This document shows positions 50,003 through 59,880 of a stretch of DNA of 64,000 bases, piece by piece. How positions within the stretch are numbered: the first letter of the stretch is position 1; every line of letters starts with the position of its first letter. The position numbers were made by a program, and so were the translations under genes. The notes beneath the pieces are model-generated. The model was not told the origin of the DNA. It saw only the letters and a list, made by a program, of their open reading frames with translations, and did not search any database. Source of the stretch: Pseudomonadota bacterium (lineage in GTDB: Bacteria > Pseudomonadota > Alphaproteobacteria > Rhodobacterales > Rhodobacteraceae); NCBI GenBank assembly GCA_020161615.1, contig JAIUPD010000012.1:1-64000 (forward strand), in the 5' to 3' direction.

Positions 50003-51273
50003 AGCGTCAACCTCAGCGCCTGGGTCTGGATCGAGGAAGTGATGCCGCGGAACACATCGATGATGCCGTCGGCGGTGGTGTTGAAGTAATGGCTGGGCGA
50101 CGAGGCGCAATCTTGCATCAGCGCGGCACCGCTGGACGGCGCCTGGTAGGCGATGGCGTAGATCAGCACGCCCTGGTCCTTCAGCGAATCGCAGACGCTT
50201 TCGGCGTTCAGATCCTGCAGCAGTTCGGGATACCGCTCGCCACAGCAGTTCTGGCCGTCGGTCAGCAGGATCAGCGCGCGCACCACCCCGGGCTCGTCCC
50301 AGTCATAGGGGCGCCCTTCGAAGGCCGGGTCGATCTCGTTGTTGGCGATCAACTCGCTGATCGCGGGGCGGATCGTCGGGTCGAAGAACAGCGCGCCATA
50401 GCGGATTCCCAGGTCGATGGACGTGGTACCCGAGGCCCGCAGGTCGTTGATATAGGTCGTTGCCAGATCGGGGTCGCTGACATAGGGCCGGACCGTGCGC
50501 CAGCTTGCGGTGTTGCAATTGACGCGGTTGGTCAGCAGGTTCAGCGAGCCCACGATCTGTGACCACAACAGCCAGTCGTTGCAGGCGCCGCTTCCCGCCG
50601 CGTTCGAGAAATGGTTGAGGAAACCCGCAGGCGGCAGCACCCAGGTGTCATAGGGCACCAGCGTGATCCCCACATCGCCGACTTCCTCGGCATCGTTCAG
50701 CAGGCTGGTGGTCAGTTCGACCGCGGCATCGCGCATGGCGTCGATCTTGCCCTGGCCGTTCATCGAGCCCGAGACGTCCAGCACCATGACCAGTTCCACA
50801 TCCGGCCCGCCCTGGAAGGCTTCGGCGGCGCGGGCCGGGGTGACCATGCCGATATTGTCGACACCCGTCAGGCGCATGAAGAGCGAGGGGACCGTCGCGG
50901 CGGGAAAGACGGTGACGACGCGGCCCTGCTCGGGATCGTCCTCGATGCGGAAATTGCTGCCCAGCTGATCCGACAGCCCTTCGGCCGCGAAATAGGCCTG
51001 CAGGATCTGCGTGGGCGTCGCGCCGGAGACGTTCTGGCGCAACATGGTCGCCGCCAGCACGGCACGGTCGGCGGTGCCCTGCATGCGGATCCGCTCATTC
51101 TCGTAGCGCATCATGTCGACGGCCAGCCCGCCCAGAAGGATCATGGCGACGAAAACAAAGAGGCTGAAAACCGCCATCGTGCCATCTTCGGCCCGGGCAA
51201 AACGCTGACACCCCCGCTGCAGAATCCGGCGCGGCGAGCGGGCTTGCGGCGCTTGCCGTTGCAGTCCCGTCAT
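49999..51273 (-). CDS. TadG-like pilus protein with VWA domain
   Basis: 424 residues. An N-terminal Tad-type helix (GTMAVFSLFVFVAMILLGGLAVDMM in order, about 30-55) is followed by a von Willebrand factor A domain with the metal-site motif MVLDVSGSMNGQG (about 170) and a LILLTDGQNCC strand (about 330). Such proteins belong to the Flp/Tad pilus system and may anchor the pilus or bind surfaces. ATG 51273 is preferred (GGAAGGA 8 bases upstream); ATG 51282 is the alternative. The rest of the tad cluster (ATPase, secretin) is not in the window. Confidence 0.86.
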   Translation of the reverse strand: MTGLQRQAPQARSPRRILQRGCQRFARAEDGTMAVFSLFVFVAMILLGGLAVDMMRYENERIRMQGTADRAVLAATMLRQNVSGATPTQILQAYFAAEGLSDQLGSNFRIEDDPEQGRVVTVFPAATVPSLFMRLTGVDNIGMVTPARAAEAFQGGPDVELVMVLDVSGSMNGQGKIDAMRDAAVELTTSLLNDAEEVGDVGITLVPYDTWVLPPAGFLNHFSNAAGSGACNDWLLWSQIVGSLNLLTNRVNCNTASWRTVRPYVSDPDLATTYINDLRASGTTSIDLGIRYGALFFDPTIRPAISELIANNEIDPAFEGRPYDWDEPGVVRALILLTDGQNCCGERYPELLQDLNAESVCDSLKDQGVLIYAIAYQAPSSGAALMQDCASSPSHYFNTTADGIIDVFRGITSSIQTQALRLTL

Positions 51274-51503
51274 GGCGTTCATCCTTCCACCCCTTAATCG
51301 CCGCGCTGACGCGGCTTCGATCACAGGTCGTGGTAGCGCGACGCGATGGCTGAAATGCGGCGCCCGGGGGGCCGAATGTGGCGCCGGGAGGGCAGATCTG
51401 CGGGCAATCTGCGCCAAATTGAAAACAAACCGTCTCCGATCCCCGGGGCAATAACGAGGGTCGTTCCGGTGACCGCCTGAATTTGCTTAAATTTTTAGGC
51501 TAT

Positions 51504-52340
51504 CTAGCCGAAATCCCGGGCCAGCGCGCAGAAGGCCGCGAGGTCGATCTCTTCGGCGCGGGCGGTCGGGGCGATTCCCAGCCGTTCGAGCCGCGCCTCG
51601 ATCTGCGGATCGAGCCCCTTGAGCGCCGCCCTGAGCATCTTGCGCCGCTGGTTGAAGGCGGCAGCCACGACCCTTTCCAGCGTCCGGGCCGGGGCGGGAT
51701 AGCGCGGCTCGGGCAGGGCTGTCAGATGCACCACCGCCGAGTCGATCTTGGGGGGCGGGGTGAAGGCGCTGGGCGGCAGGGTCAGGACGATCCGTGCCTC
51801 GGTCCGCCATTGCGCCAGCAGGGCGAGGCGGCCATAGGCCTTGCTGCCGGGCTTCGCCACGATGCGCTCGGCAACTTCCTTTTGGAACATCAGCGTGAGC
51901 GTCGACCAGACGGGCGGCCAGGCCGGCGGCGTCAGCCAGCGCACCAGCAATTCGGTGCCGACATTGTAGGGCAGGTTCGCCACCACCTTGATCGGCGGGG
52001 TCAGGTGCTGCAGCGGATCGACCTCCAGCGCGTCGCCGCCGATCACCTCCAGCCGGCCCGGATAGGCGGCGGCGATCTCGGCCAGCGCGGGCAGGCAGCG
52101 GGCGTCCTTTTCGATGGCGAGGACCCGGCGCGCGCCCTCGGCCAGCAGGCCGCGGGTCAGCCCCCCGGGGCCCGGCCCCACCTCCAGCACGTCCGAGCCG
52201 CTCAGATCGCCCGCCGCCCGGGCGATGCGCGAGGTCAGGTTCAGATCCAGCAGGAAGTTCTGCCCCAGCGCCTTGCGGGCGTCGAGGCCATGCGCCGCGA
52301 TCACCTCGCGCAGGGGGGGAAGACTGTCGATCTGGGCCAT
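51504..52340 (-). CDS. rsmA: 16S rRNA (adenine1518-N6/adenine1519-N6)-dimethyltransferase
   Basis: 278 residues, KsgA family; dimethylates two adenines near the 3' end of 16S rRNA during small-subunit assembly. SAM site [16 protein letters not shown] (about 50), AIEKDARCL, and the catalytic motif [14 protein letters not shown] (about 115). Start [14 protein letters not shown] with [10 protein letters not shown] is typical; a longer in-frame start 10 codons upstream is possible. In many Proteobacteria it follows pdxA directly; here an exonuclease gene on the other strand lies between. Confidence 0.95.
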   Translation of the reverse strand: MAQIDSLPPLREVIAAHGLDARKALGQNFLLDLNLTSRIARAAGDLSGSDVLEVGPGPGGLTRGLLAEGARRVLAIEKDARCLPALAEIAAAYPGRLEVIGGDALEVDPLQHLTPPIKVVANLPYNVGTELLVRWLTPPAWPPVWSTLTLMFQKEVAERIVAKPGSKAYGRLALLAQWRTEARIVLTLPPSAFTPPPKIDSAVVHLTALPEPRYPAPARTLERVVAAAFNQRRKMLRAALKGLDPQIEARLERLGIAPTARAEEIDLAAFCALARDFG

Positions 52341-52432
52341 GCCGTTTCCATCGGCGAAAACCCGCGCCAAGGCAAGGGTTCTGCTTGGTGGGCGCGGGCG
52401 CCCGGCCTAGGTTGGCCGCGAAAGGGAGCCCG

Positions 52433-53047
52433 ATGACCCATGTTCTGCTCTACGATTGCGAATTCCTGACCGCGCCCGGTGCGCCGATGCGCTTCTGGAA
52501 CGGTCCCCGCGATCCCGACCCGCTGATCGCCCAGATCGGCGCGGTGAAGCTGGGACTCGAGGGGGATTGCCCGATCCTCGACCAGGTGCGCCTGCATGTG
52601 CTGCCGCGCGGGCGGGACGGGGCGCGGGTGGCGCTCGACCCGCTGTTCATCCGGCTGACCGGCATCACCGAAGCGAGGCTCGATGCCGAAGGCCTGCCGC
52701 TGGCCGAGGCGCTGGCCAGGCTCGACGCCTTCAGCGAGGGATCGACGCTCTGGTCCTGGGGCAAGGATGAGCTGAACCTCGTGGGCGTCAGCTGCTGGAT
52801 CGAGGGGATCGCCCCACCGCTGCCGCCGTCGCGCTTCCGCAACGCCTGCGACCTGCTGCTGGCGGCGGGCGAGACGCTGGAGACGGTGCAAGGCCTGCGC
52901 AGCAACACGCTGCCCGCGCATTTCGGGATCGAGCATCCGCCGGTGCAGGCGCATGACGGGCTGGGGGATGCGCTGGCCGTGACCTATACGCTGCAACACC
53001 TGCTGCGAACGGGGCGGCTGTCGCCCGGGGATTTCGGCCAGACCTGA
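52433..53047 (+). CDS. DEDDh-type 3'-5' exonuclease (DnaQ-like)
   Basis: 204 residues. Exo I is LLYDCEFLT (Asp8 and Glu10), Exo II includes the aspartate in WSWGKDELN (about 110), and Exo III is HDGLGDALAV (about 175), giving the H-x4-D pattern of the DEDDh group. Members act on DNA or RNA 3' ends. The extra cysteine/histidine motifs of proofreading epsilon are absent, so this is a stand-alone nuclease. GGGAGCC precedes the ATG. Its stop is only 2 bases from the end of the convergent pdxA. Confidence 0.84.
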   Translation: MTHVLLYDCEFLTAPGAPMRFWNGPRDPDPLIAQIGAVKLGLEGDCPILDQVRLHVLPRGRDGARVALDPLFIRLTGITEARLDAEGLPLAEALARLDAFSEGSTLWSWGKDELNLVGVSCWIEGIAPPLPPSRFRNACDLLLAAGETLETVQGLRSNTLPAHFGIEHPPVQAHDGLGDALAVTYTLQHLLRTGRLSPGDFGQT

Positions 53048-53049
53048 CC

Positions 53050-54009
53050 TCAGCCGCGCGCCTCGGCCATCTCCCAGGCCATGACCATCGCTGCCCGCAT
53101 CGAGGCCGGATCGGCCAGCCCCTGGCCCGCGATGTCATAGGCCGTGCCGTGATCGGGCGAGGTGCGCACGAAGGGCAGGCCCAGCGTCACATTGACCCCA
53201 CCCGCGAAGTCGATGGTCTTTATCGGGATCAGCGCCTGATCGTGATACATGCAGAGCGCCGCGTCATAGCGCGCCCTGGCGGCCGGGTGAAACATCGTGT
53301 CGGCGGGCAGGGGGCCCACGATCTGCATACCGGCCTCGCGATAGCGCCGGATCAGCGGGGCGATGAAATCCAGCTCCTCGCGCCCCATGGCGCCGCCTTC
53401 ACCGGCATGGGGATTCAGGCCGGCAAGGGCGAGGCGCGGTTCAGACAGCCCGAAATCGCGCCTGAGCGCGGCATGGGTGATCTCGATGCTGCGCGACAGC
53501 AGCGCGGGTGTGAGGGCCTGGGGAACCTCGGCCAGCGGTATATGGATCGTGACCGGCACCACCCGCAGCGCGGGGCAGGCGAGCATCATCACCACCTCGG
53601 CCCCGCCCGCCAGATGGGCGAGGAACTCGGTATGGCCGGGGAAGGCGAAACCGGCCCCGTCCTTCAAGGCCTTCTTGTTGATGGGCGCGGTGACCACGGC
53701 CGAACATTCGCCCGCTTGCACCAGGGCCACCGCCCGCTCGATGGCCGCGATGGTGCCCGCGGCATTGGTGGGATCGGGGCGGCCGGGCAGGGCGGGGGCG
53801 GCGACGGGCAGGGGCAGAACCGCCAGAACGCCGGGCGGCACCGGCTCGGCCGGGGTCGCGACCGCTTGCCAGCGCGTGCCCTCAGGCAGGTGGCGCGGGT
53901 CGCCGATCCAGACCATCGGCGCGGGCGCCCCGTCCCGGGCGATGCGGGCCGCCAGTTCCGGTCCGATCCCCGAGGGATCGCCCGAGGTCACGGCGAGGGG
54001 CGCGGGCAT
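53050..54009 (-). CDS. pdxA: 4-hydroxythreonine-4-phosphate dehydrogenase
   Basis: 319 residues, pyridoxal phosphate synthesis (DXP-dependent route). TSGDPSGIGPELAAR at the N-terminus, APINKKALKDGAG (about 110) and the metal-binding histidines in FPGHTEFLAHL, MFHPAARARYDAALCMYHDQALIPIK and RTSPDHGTAYDIAG are all present. The ATG overlaps the surA stop (TGATG); GTG one codon upstream is possible. Last gene of the lptF-lptG-lptD-surA-pdxA run. Confidence 0.95.
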   Translation of the reverse strand: MPAPLAVTSGDPSGIGPELAARIARDGAPAPMVWIGDPRHLPEGTRWQAVATPAEPVPPGVLAVLPLPVAAPALPGRPDPTNAAGTIAAIERAVALVQAGECSAVVTAPINKKALKDGAGFAFPGHTEFLAHLAGGAEVVMMLACPALRVVPVTIHIPLAEVPQALTPALLSRSIEITHAALRRDFGLSEPRLALAGLNPHAGEGGAMGREELDFIAPLIRRYREAGMQIVGPLPADTMFHPAARARYDAALCMYHDQALIPIKTIDFAGGVNVTLGLPFVRTSPDHGTAYDIAGQGLADPASMRAAMVMAWEMAEARG

Positions 54010-55262
54010 CACGGATACCGGATATCGGCCTCGGCCCTGAGCCGCTGCAGATAGACCATCGCCTGCCCTTCGAGCGCCCGGTTGATCAGGCCCTCGCGCA
54101 CCTGCGCCCGGGGGGGGACGCCCTCGCCCGCGATGGTGCGGGCGCAGAGCATCAGCACCATCAGCGCGTTGTCCTGCACCAGATTGGCGCTGATCTGGCC
54201 GGGGTTCAGCCGCTCGAGCTCGGTGCGGATGGCACTGCTAAGGCTGGTCAGCGGCTGGGTCAGGTGCTGGACGGCATCGGTCGGCAGTTCGGGCGCCTCG
54301 CGCAGGACCCGGGCGTCGAAATCGACGCAGCTGTCGGTGCCCTCGCGGATGCGGGCGACGCGGGCGAGGTTCGTCTCGCTGCGGCCGCCCGGGAGCAGGG
54401 CCATGCGGTAATCGAGTTCGGTCGCTTCGGCCGAGACGGCGCGGGAATCACGGCGCGCGCGCAGCTGGAAAAAGGCATAGGCGCCGGGCATGTCCAGGGG
54501 ACCGATCACCGTGCCGGGCGCCGCATTGGCAAAGACATTGGCCAGTTCGGCCGGCAGCCCGCCAAGATCGATCCAGCGGTCGACCCGGCCGCCCGTGGTG
54601 GCCGAGGGCGCGGCCGAGACCTGGCGCGCGGCATTGGCGAATTCGGTCTCGGTGCGGATGCGCTGCACCTGAGGAATGATCCGCTGTACCTGTTCTGCGA
54701 ATTGCGGATCGGTGGGCAGGAAAATCTCGGAAATCAGCACCTCGGTCGAGGGCTGGACCCCTTCGACGGACAACGCCTGGTCGACCTGCGCGTCAGAGAT
54801 GGTGATCGTCTGGCCATAGACCGCGACCACAAGTTCGCGCCAGAGGACACCGGCGCGGATGAAGCTCTCGAAGGTCTCGCGGTCGATCCCGGCCTGGGCC
54901 ATCCGCTCGATCATCTCGTCGGCGGTGAGATTGGCGCGGGCGGCGAATTCGTTCATCCCGGCCGTCACCTGATCAGGCGTGAGGCGGCCCCCCAGCCGGG
55001 TTGCCTCCTGCAATTGCAGACGGTCCTCGATCAGCCGCTCGATGGCGCGCTCACGCGGGTTGTCGCCCGGCGCGCCGATGAACTCCAGAAAGCGCATCTT
55101 CTGGGTGATGTCGTAATTGGTGATCGGGTCGTCGTTGACATAGAGCGCCGCCGCGAAGGGCGATTGCGCCCGGGCCGGTGCCGCCGTCAGGGGCGCGATC
55201 AGGGCCGAGCCCAGCACCAGGGCCGCGGCAAGAAGGGCAGGGCGGAAAAGCGAAGCTCGCAT
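54009..55262 (-). CDS. surA: SurA-type periplasmic chaperone / peptidyl-prolyl isomerase
   Basis: 417 residues with a signal peptide (LLAAALVLGSALIAPLTAAPARAQ). The SurA N-terminal domain (VNDDPITNYDITQKMRFLEFIG in order) is followed by one parvulin-like domain (about 170-280: EVLISEIFLPTD and GDLGG-like GRVDRWIDLGGLPAEL). It escorts outer-membrane proteins such as LptD to the BAM complex. Its place right after lptD is the classic arrangement. Only one clear isomerase domain is visible, as is common in alphaproteobacteria. Confidence 0.9.
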   Translation of the reverse strand: MRASLFRPALLAAALVLGSALIAPLTAAPARAQSPFAAALYVNDDPITNYDITQKMRFLEFIGAPGDNPRERAIERLIEDRLQLQEATRLGGRLTPDQVTAGMNEFAARANLTADEMIERMAQAGIDRETFESFIRAGVLWRELVVAVYGQTITISDAQVDQALSVEGVQPSTEVLISEIFLPTDPQFAEQVQRIIPQVQRIRTETEFANAARQVSAAPSATTGGRVDRWIDLGGLPAELANVFANAAPGTVIGPLDMPGAYAFFQLRARRDSRAVSAEATELDYRMALLPGGRSETNLARVARIREGTDSCVDFDARVLREAPELPTDAVQHLTQPLTSLSSAIRTELERLNPGQISANLVQDNALMVLMLCARTIAGEGVPPRAQVREGLINRALEGQAMVYLQRLRAEADIRYP

Positions 55263-55334
55263 CGCAGAGGTCTTTCTGTTCGTCGTGCCGTGCCTCCGGC
55301 CTAGCGGGTCGGAAGGCGGATGAAAAGGGGCGGC

Positions 55335-57503
55335 TCAGGTCCGGCAGGTGCGGCCGCCCGTGCTGGGCGCGCGTCCGCCGATGCCCAGAAGCTCGATCCG
55401 AAGGTCGAAGCGGGTCGAGGCCGAGGGGTTCGTCGCGGTCACGAAATGCCGCGCGAGCGTCATGTCGAGGGACAGACATTCGTTGCTGAAGGTAAAGCCG
55501 GTGCGGGCGGCGGCAAAGATGTTCTGGCCGAAATCGTAGTCCCAGCCCAGGGTGGTGGCCCAGCCGCTCTCGAACTGGCGGGTCACGTCGACCGACCATT
55601 CGGCCAGATCGACGGCGCGGTCCTCGAAGGTGCTGGCGGGCAGGAACAGGTAGGTCGTCGACAGCCGCGTGCGATCCCAGTGCCAGGCGAGATTGGTCTC
55701 GGCCCGGCGCAGGGCGGTGTCCTCGGGATCGAGCAGCAGGCGCGCGGTCAGGCTGAGTCCGTCGCTGTTGCTCAGCCGTCCGGCCAGCAGCCAGTCCGAA
55801 CTGGAACCGCCGAGCGGCTGTTCATGCAGCGGATCGAATCCGCCGAGCGGGACGCGGCGCCAGATGCGCCCGACCAGTGTTTCCGAGGTCCAGCCGCTGG
55901 GATCGTGGCGGGCCCAGCGCAGCCCCGCGTTGACGCGGCTGCCGTCGTCGGGCGCGTCCTCGCCCACATAGCGGGTCAGCGCGAAGAGGTTTCCGGCATC
56001 GAGTTCCGGCATCGTATGGTCGTCGTTGGGCAGGGCGCCGCCCCGGCGTTGGGCGCCGATCACCTGCACGACGGGCTCGACCACATGCCTGACGCCGCCG
56101 TCCGAGACGCGGGCCAGCGGCCAGCGAAGCTCGACCATCCCTTGCAGCACGCGGCGGTTCACCGGGTCGGGATAGGTCGTATCGTCGGAAACGCGCACAT
56201 GGTCGATGCGGCCCTGAAGCGCACCGGTGGCGACGATGCCACCCGCCAGAATCGCGCTGCGCCGCCAGCCCAGCGCCAGATGCGCCCGCGCCACGTCGCG
56301 GCCGGCGATGCCGTCCAGCGAGGATTGCCGCCAGAAGGCCCGCGCTCCCAGATAGACCGTCAGATCCCCGCCGCCGATCCCGTGATGCTGTTCCAGCGAC
56401 GCCTCGGTCACTGCATTGGGCAGCCGGTCGTTCACGTCGGTGGGCCGCAGCGAGTAAAAGCCGAGCAGCCGCAGCCGCGCCGCCTGATCGCGGGTGATCC
56501 GCTCTAGCGTCGCATGGCCATGCAGCCGCGAATCGTCCGAGATGTTGTAGGTTTCCAGATAGGTGCGGTCGGAGGCGGCCAGCAGATCGGCGGTCAGCGT
56601 CCAGTGGTTGCCCAGCGCGAACAGCGCCCGGACATAGCCATACCCCCGCAGCTCGTCGGTCACGAGGTTATCGTGCGACAGCTGCCCGCCCAGCTCGATC
56701 CCGCCGTTCTGCCGCGCCATGCGCCAGCGGAAGCCCAGCGAGACCATGCCGTTGGTCGAGGCGCGGGGTGTCAGCGTCAGGTCCTGGCTTTCGCCCAGCG
56801 GGATGAAATAGGGCAGGCCGATGGACAGGCCGAGGTCGCTGTCGAGGCTGATCTCGGGCCGCAGCAGGCCGGGCGCCCGGGTCACGCCCGGCGCGGGCAG
56901 GTTGAGACGCGGCGCATAGAACACCGGCACCCCGGCGAAGCGGAATTGTGCGCGTTCGAATTCCAGCCGGCCGTTAGCCTCGTCATGGCGCACGCGCTGG
57001 GCGCGGATTTCCCACAAGGGCGTCGGGTTCGAGGCGCAAACCGGGCAGCTCGAGGCGATGACAGCATCCATCTGGCTGACGCCATTGGTGCCGCGCTCGA
57101 TCCGGGCGGCCGAGATTTGCATCTGCTGTTCCAGCACCACCCGGGCGCCGGTGATGATCCCGGCCCTGAGCGACGGCGCGAGTTCCGCGGCATCGGCCAG
57201 GATCACCTGGTCCGGCCCGTTGCTGAGGGTGATCGGCCCCGCGATTTCCAGCCAGTCCTGCCGCTGGTCGAACGAGACGCGCTGCGCGGTCAGGCGAATC
57301 GAGCCGTGCCAGATCTCGACCGCGCCCTGGGCCACCAGCCGCCCGGCGCTGTCGACGAAGACCTGATCGGCCATCAGCGTGGCGGGCTGCGTCTGCGCCA
57401 GCGCCGGCAGGGGGAGGGTAACGAGCAAGCCAAGGCCGGCCGCGGTCAGATGCGACCGGGTCGCCTCCGCGATCCTGCTCAGGGCTTGCCTGATCTGCGC
57501 CAT
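55335..57503 (-). CDS. lptD: LPS-assembly protein LptD
   Basis: 722-residue outer-membrane beta-barrel that inserts lipopolysaccharide into the outer leaflet. A signal peptide (LGLLVTLPLPALAQ) leads into an OstA-like jelly roll (about 45-150: LMADQVFVDSAGRLVAQGAVEI in order). The barrel fills the remainder, with alternating beta strands. The cysteines in SSCPVCASN (about 155) and near the C-terminus (ECLSLD, RTCRT) are candidates for the interdomain disulfides. ATG 57503 is chosen for the signal peptide. 8 bases after lptG. Confidence 0.93.
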   Translation of the reverse strand: MAQIRQALSRIAEATRSHLTAAGLGLLVTLPLPALAQTQPATLMADQVFVDSAGRLVAQGAVEIWHGSIRLTAQRVSFDQRQDWLEIAGPITLSNGPDQVILADAAELAPSLRAGIITGARVVLEQQMQISAARIERGTNGVSQMDAVIASSCPVCASNPTPLWEIRAQRVRHDEANGRLEFERAQFRFAGVPVFYAPRLNLPAPGVTRAPGLLRPEISLDSDLGLSIGLPYFIPLGESQDLTLTPRASTNGMVSLGFRWRMARQNGGIELGGQLSHDNLVTDELRGYGYVRALFALGNHWTLTADLLAASDRTYLETYNISDDSRLHGHATLERITRDQAARLRLLGFYSLRPTDVNDRLPNAVTEASLEQHHGIGGGDLTVYLGARAFWRQSSLDGIAGRDVARAHLALGWRRSAILAGGIVATGALQGRIDHVRVSDDTTYPDPVNRRVLQGMVELRWPLARVSDGGVRHVVEPVVQVIGAQRRGGALPNDDHTMPELDAGNLFALTRYVGEDAPDDGSRVNAGLRWARHDPSGWTSETLVGRIWRRVPLGGFDPLHEQPLGGSSSDWLLAGRLSNSDGLSLTARLLLDPEDTALRRAETNLAWHWDRTRLSTTYLFLPASTFEDRAVDLAEWSVDVTRQFESGWATTLGWDYDFGQNIFAAARTGFTFSNECLSLDMTLARHFVTATNPSASTRFDLRIELLGIGGRAPSTGGRTCRT

Positions 57504-57511
57504 GCCGGTCC

Positions 57512-58612
57512 CTATCCGTCCTCCAGATGAAGCAATACCCCAAGCGCAAGCAGCATGGAAGCTATCGGTGGTGTCCAAATGGCCAAGGACAACGGTATTT
57601 GGCCGTTCTCCCCCAGAACCTGCGCGAAATTCCGCAGAAAGAACAGGGCAAAACCGGCCAGAACGGTCAGCAGGATGCGCAAGCCCGCCCCGCCCGCGCG
57701 CGTGTGCCTGAAACACAGCACCGCCCCGACCATCAGCATCGCCGCCATCAGCATCGGCAGCGCGAGTTCCGCCTGGAATTGCGCCCGGTGCGGTCGCGAC
57801 GACAGCCCCGCGCGATCCAGCGCCCGGATGAAGCCCGGCAGGTCCCAGACGCTGAGCGTTCCGGCGCGCGAGAAACTCTCGCGGATCCGCTCGCCCGTCA
57901 GGTCGCTTTCCATCTCTAGCGAGAGATAGCTCTGCGCGTCGCGCTCGGGGTTCTCGGCCGAGAGATCCCAGCGCTTGGCATCCGTCAGCAGCCAGCGCCC
58001 CGGCACCAGCCGCGCGCTCTCGGCTTCGATGCGGATCAGGGGCACGCCGGTGTCGCGCTCGAACAGCAGGAACGAGACATCGCGAAAGCCCAGCCCGTCA
58101 GGCTCGACCGATTGCGCGCGGATCACGGTCTGGCCGCGCTCATCGCCCTGCCGCATCCAGAGCGCCGAACCCTCGAGGCTGATCTGCGCCTGCTGGTCAG
58201 GGCTTTGCAGGGCGGCAAGCCGCGCCTGATAGGCCCGCGTCGCCGCCGCCGCCAGCGGGTTCAGCGCCGCCACCGTCAGCGCCCCGAAAAGAAGCGTCGC
58301 CAGAAAGGGCTCGCGCAGCATCCGCATGGCGCTGCGCCCGGCCGAACGGATCACCACCAGTTCCGAGGACCGGGCGAGGCCCAGGAAAAGGGCCATCGAG
58401 GACAGGATCACCAGCAGCGGCAAGATCTGGTAGAAGGTGGCGGGCACGCGCAGCACCGACAGCCAGACGATCTCGCGCATCGGCGTCTCGCTGCCGCCGA
58501 AGCGCCGCATCATCTCCACCACTTCGAAAAGCAGGAGCATGCCGAAGAAGACCGCGCCGATCAGGGCGAAACTCAGCGCGAGGCGGCGGACGAGGTAAAG
58601 GCCCAGCGTCAC
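57512..58612 (-). CDS. lptG: LPS export ABC transporter permease LptG
   Basis: 366 residues. Six membrane helices in two sets of three (for example LALSFALIGAVFFGMLLLFEVV and LILLTVLAGFALFFL-like near the C-terminus) flank a periplasmic beta-jelly-roll (about 120-265). With LptF and the ATPase LptB (not in the window) it drives LPS from the inner membrane. GTG start overlapping the lptF stop (GTGA, 58609-58612). The assignment as LptG rests on order and on the motif SLRVPATFYQILPLLVIL-like coupling helix. Confidence 0.9.
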   Translation of the reverse strand: MTLGLYLVRRLALSFALIGAVFFGMLLLFEVVEMMRRFGGSETPMREIVWLSVLRVPATFYQILPLLVILSSMALFLGLARSSELVVIRSAGRSAMRMLREPFLATLLFGALTVAALNPLAAAATRAYQARLAALQSPDQQAQISLEGSALWMRQGDERGQTVIRAQSVEPDGLGFRDVSFLLFERDTGVPLIRIEAESARLVPGRWLLTDAKRWDLSAENPERDAQSYLSLEMESDLTGERIRESFSRAGTLSVWDLPGFIRALDRAGLSSRPHRAQFQAELALPMLMAAMLMVGAVLCFRHTRAGGAGLRILLTVLAGFALFFLRNFAQVLGENGQIPLSLAIWTPPIASMLLALGVLLHLEDG

Positions 58613-59712
58613 GGCTTCACCCGTCGCCGCCGCGTCGCCCAGCCGATCAGGCCCATGGCCGCCGCCACGGCCAGGGCCAGCGGGATCGCCCCCAGCCAGG
58701 CCAGGCTCACCTGCCGCATCGCCGGACCGGCCAGCGCATTGGTCAAGGATTGCACAAGGGCCATCAGCACCACCGCCAGCACGATCTCCTTCCAGAAGCC
58801 GAGCCGGCTGAACCCGCCCGCGACCAGCGCCGAATAGCCGATCAGCGCCGCCGCCACCGCCGCGAATCCATCGACGAAGCGCGAGACCAGCTCGAAGCGG
58901 AACTGCGCCGGGCTGGCCCGTGTCTCGGCCAGCAGGGCCGGGGTGGGCGTCATGAGTTCCGAGGAGGTCAGCTCCTGCACCGAGCGGCCGCGCCCGGCGG
59001 GTCCGGTCATCGAGCTGAGATCATAGGTGAAATCGCCAAAACCCGTCACCGATAGGCGCCCGCTGCGCTGGTCATGGACCTGGGCCTGGCCGTCGATCAT
59101 CACCAGCTTCGGCCCCGTCGCCTCGGGGACGATAAGCGCCGTGCGCGCGGTGTAATCGATGCGCTGCAGGGTGCTGCGGGCGTCGGACAGATAGATGCCG
59201 CGCATCGTGCCGTCCTCGGTGATCTCGTTGATGAAGAAGGTGATTCCCTCGGCCGGATGCTGGAACACGCCGTCCTGCAACAGGCTCGCGGTCAGGTTCT
59301 GCGCCACCTCGACCTGGCGGCGGGCGAGTTCCGCCCGCGCCTCGGGGATCAGGAAATGCATGAGCAGGGTGAGGAAGGCGGTGACGATCAGCCCGAAGAC
59401 CACCACCGGCCGGGCGATGCGGAAGGGCGAGATCCCGGCCGCCTGCAGCACCGACATCTCGCTGTTGCGGAGCAGGCCCAGCGTCACATAGGTCGCGGCG
59501 ACGAAGGCCGAGATCGGCAGGACGGTGCGGATCAGCATGGGCAGGCTGAGGGCGGTGAATTCCAGGAACACCGACATCGGCTGGCCGTCCGAGATCAGCT
59601 GATCGAACAGCCGCACGGCCCGGTTGACCCAGTAGACCGAGACCAGCACCAGCGAGAAAAAGCCGAACACCCACAGGAGTTGCGCCAGAATATAGCGATC
59701 CAGCCGCGTCAC
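58609..59712 (-). CDS. lptF: LPS export ABC transporter permease LptF
   Basis: 367 residues from the GTG at 59712, preceded by GGAAGGGG. Helices at both ends surround a periplasmic domain (about 135-265). The cytoplasmic coupling region NSEMSVLQAAGISPFRIARP (in order, about 80) is the LptF signature. An open frame continues far upstream of this start but only through repeat DNA. First gene of the run to pdxA, divergent from pepA over a gap of about 1.06 kb. Confidence 0.91.
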   Translation of the reverse strand: MTRLDRYILAQLLWVFGFFSLVLVSVYWVNRAVRLFDQLISDGQPMSVFLEFTALSLPMLIRTVLPISAFVAATYVTLGLLRNSEMSVLQAAGISPFRIARPVVVFGLIVTAFLTLLMHFLIPEARAELARRQVEVAQNLTASLLQDGVFQHPAEGITFFINEITEDGTMRGIYLSDARSTLQRIDYTARTALIVPEATGPKLVMIDGQAQVHDQRSGRLSVTGFGDFTYDLSSMTGPAGRGRSVQELTSSELMTPTPALLAETRASPAQFRFELVSRFVDGFAAVAAALIGYSALVAGGFSRLGFWKEIVLAVVLMALVQSLTNALAGPAMRQVSLAWLGAIPLALAVAAAMGLIGWATRRRRVKP

Positions 59713-59830
59713 GCGCGCCCCTTCCAAAGCTCCAAGTCGCGGCAATCTAGACGCTTTCCCGTGCCGGGGGAACCGCGATTTCCGGGGGGCGGCGGGATGG
59801 GGGCGTCGCGCGGGCAGCGGCGAAGGAACG

Positions 59831-59880
59831 GGGGGGGGCCAGCCCCCCGGACCCCCCGGGATATTTGAGGCGCAAAGAAG
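59831..59880. repeat. Family A intergenic repeat
   Basis: GGGGGG-CCAG-CCCCCC hairpin, then ACCCCCCGGGATATTTGAGG and CGCAAAGAAG. About 120 bases upstream of lptF. Confidence 0.8.
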
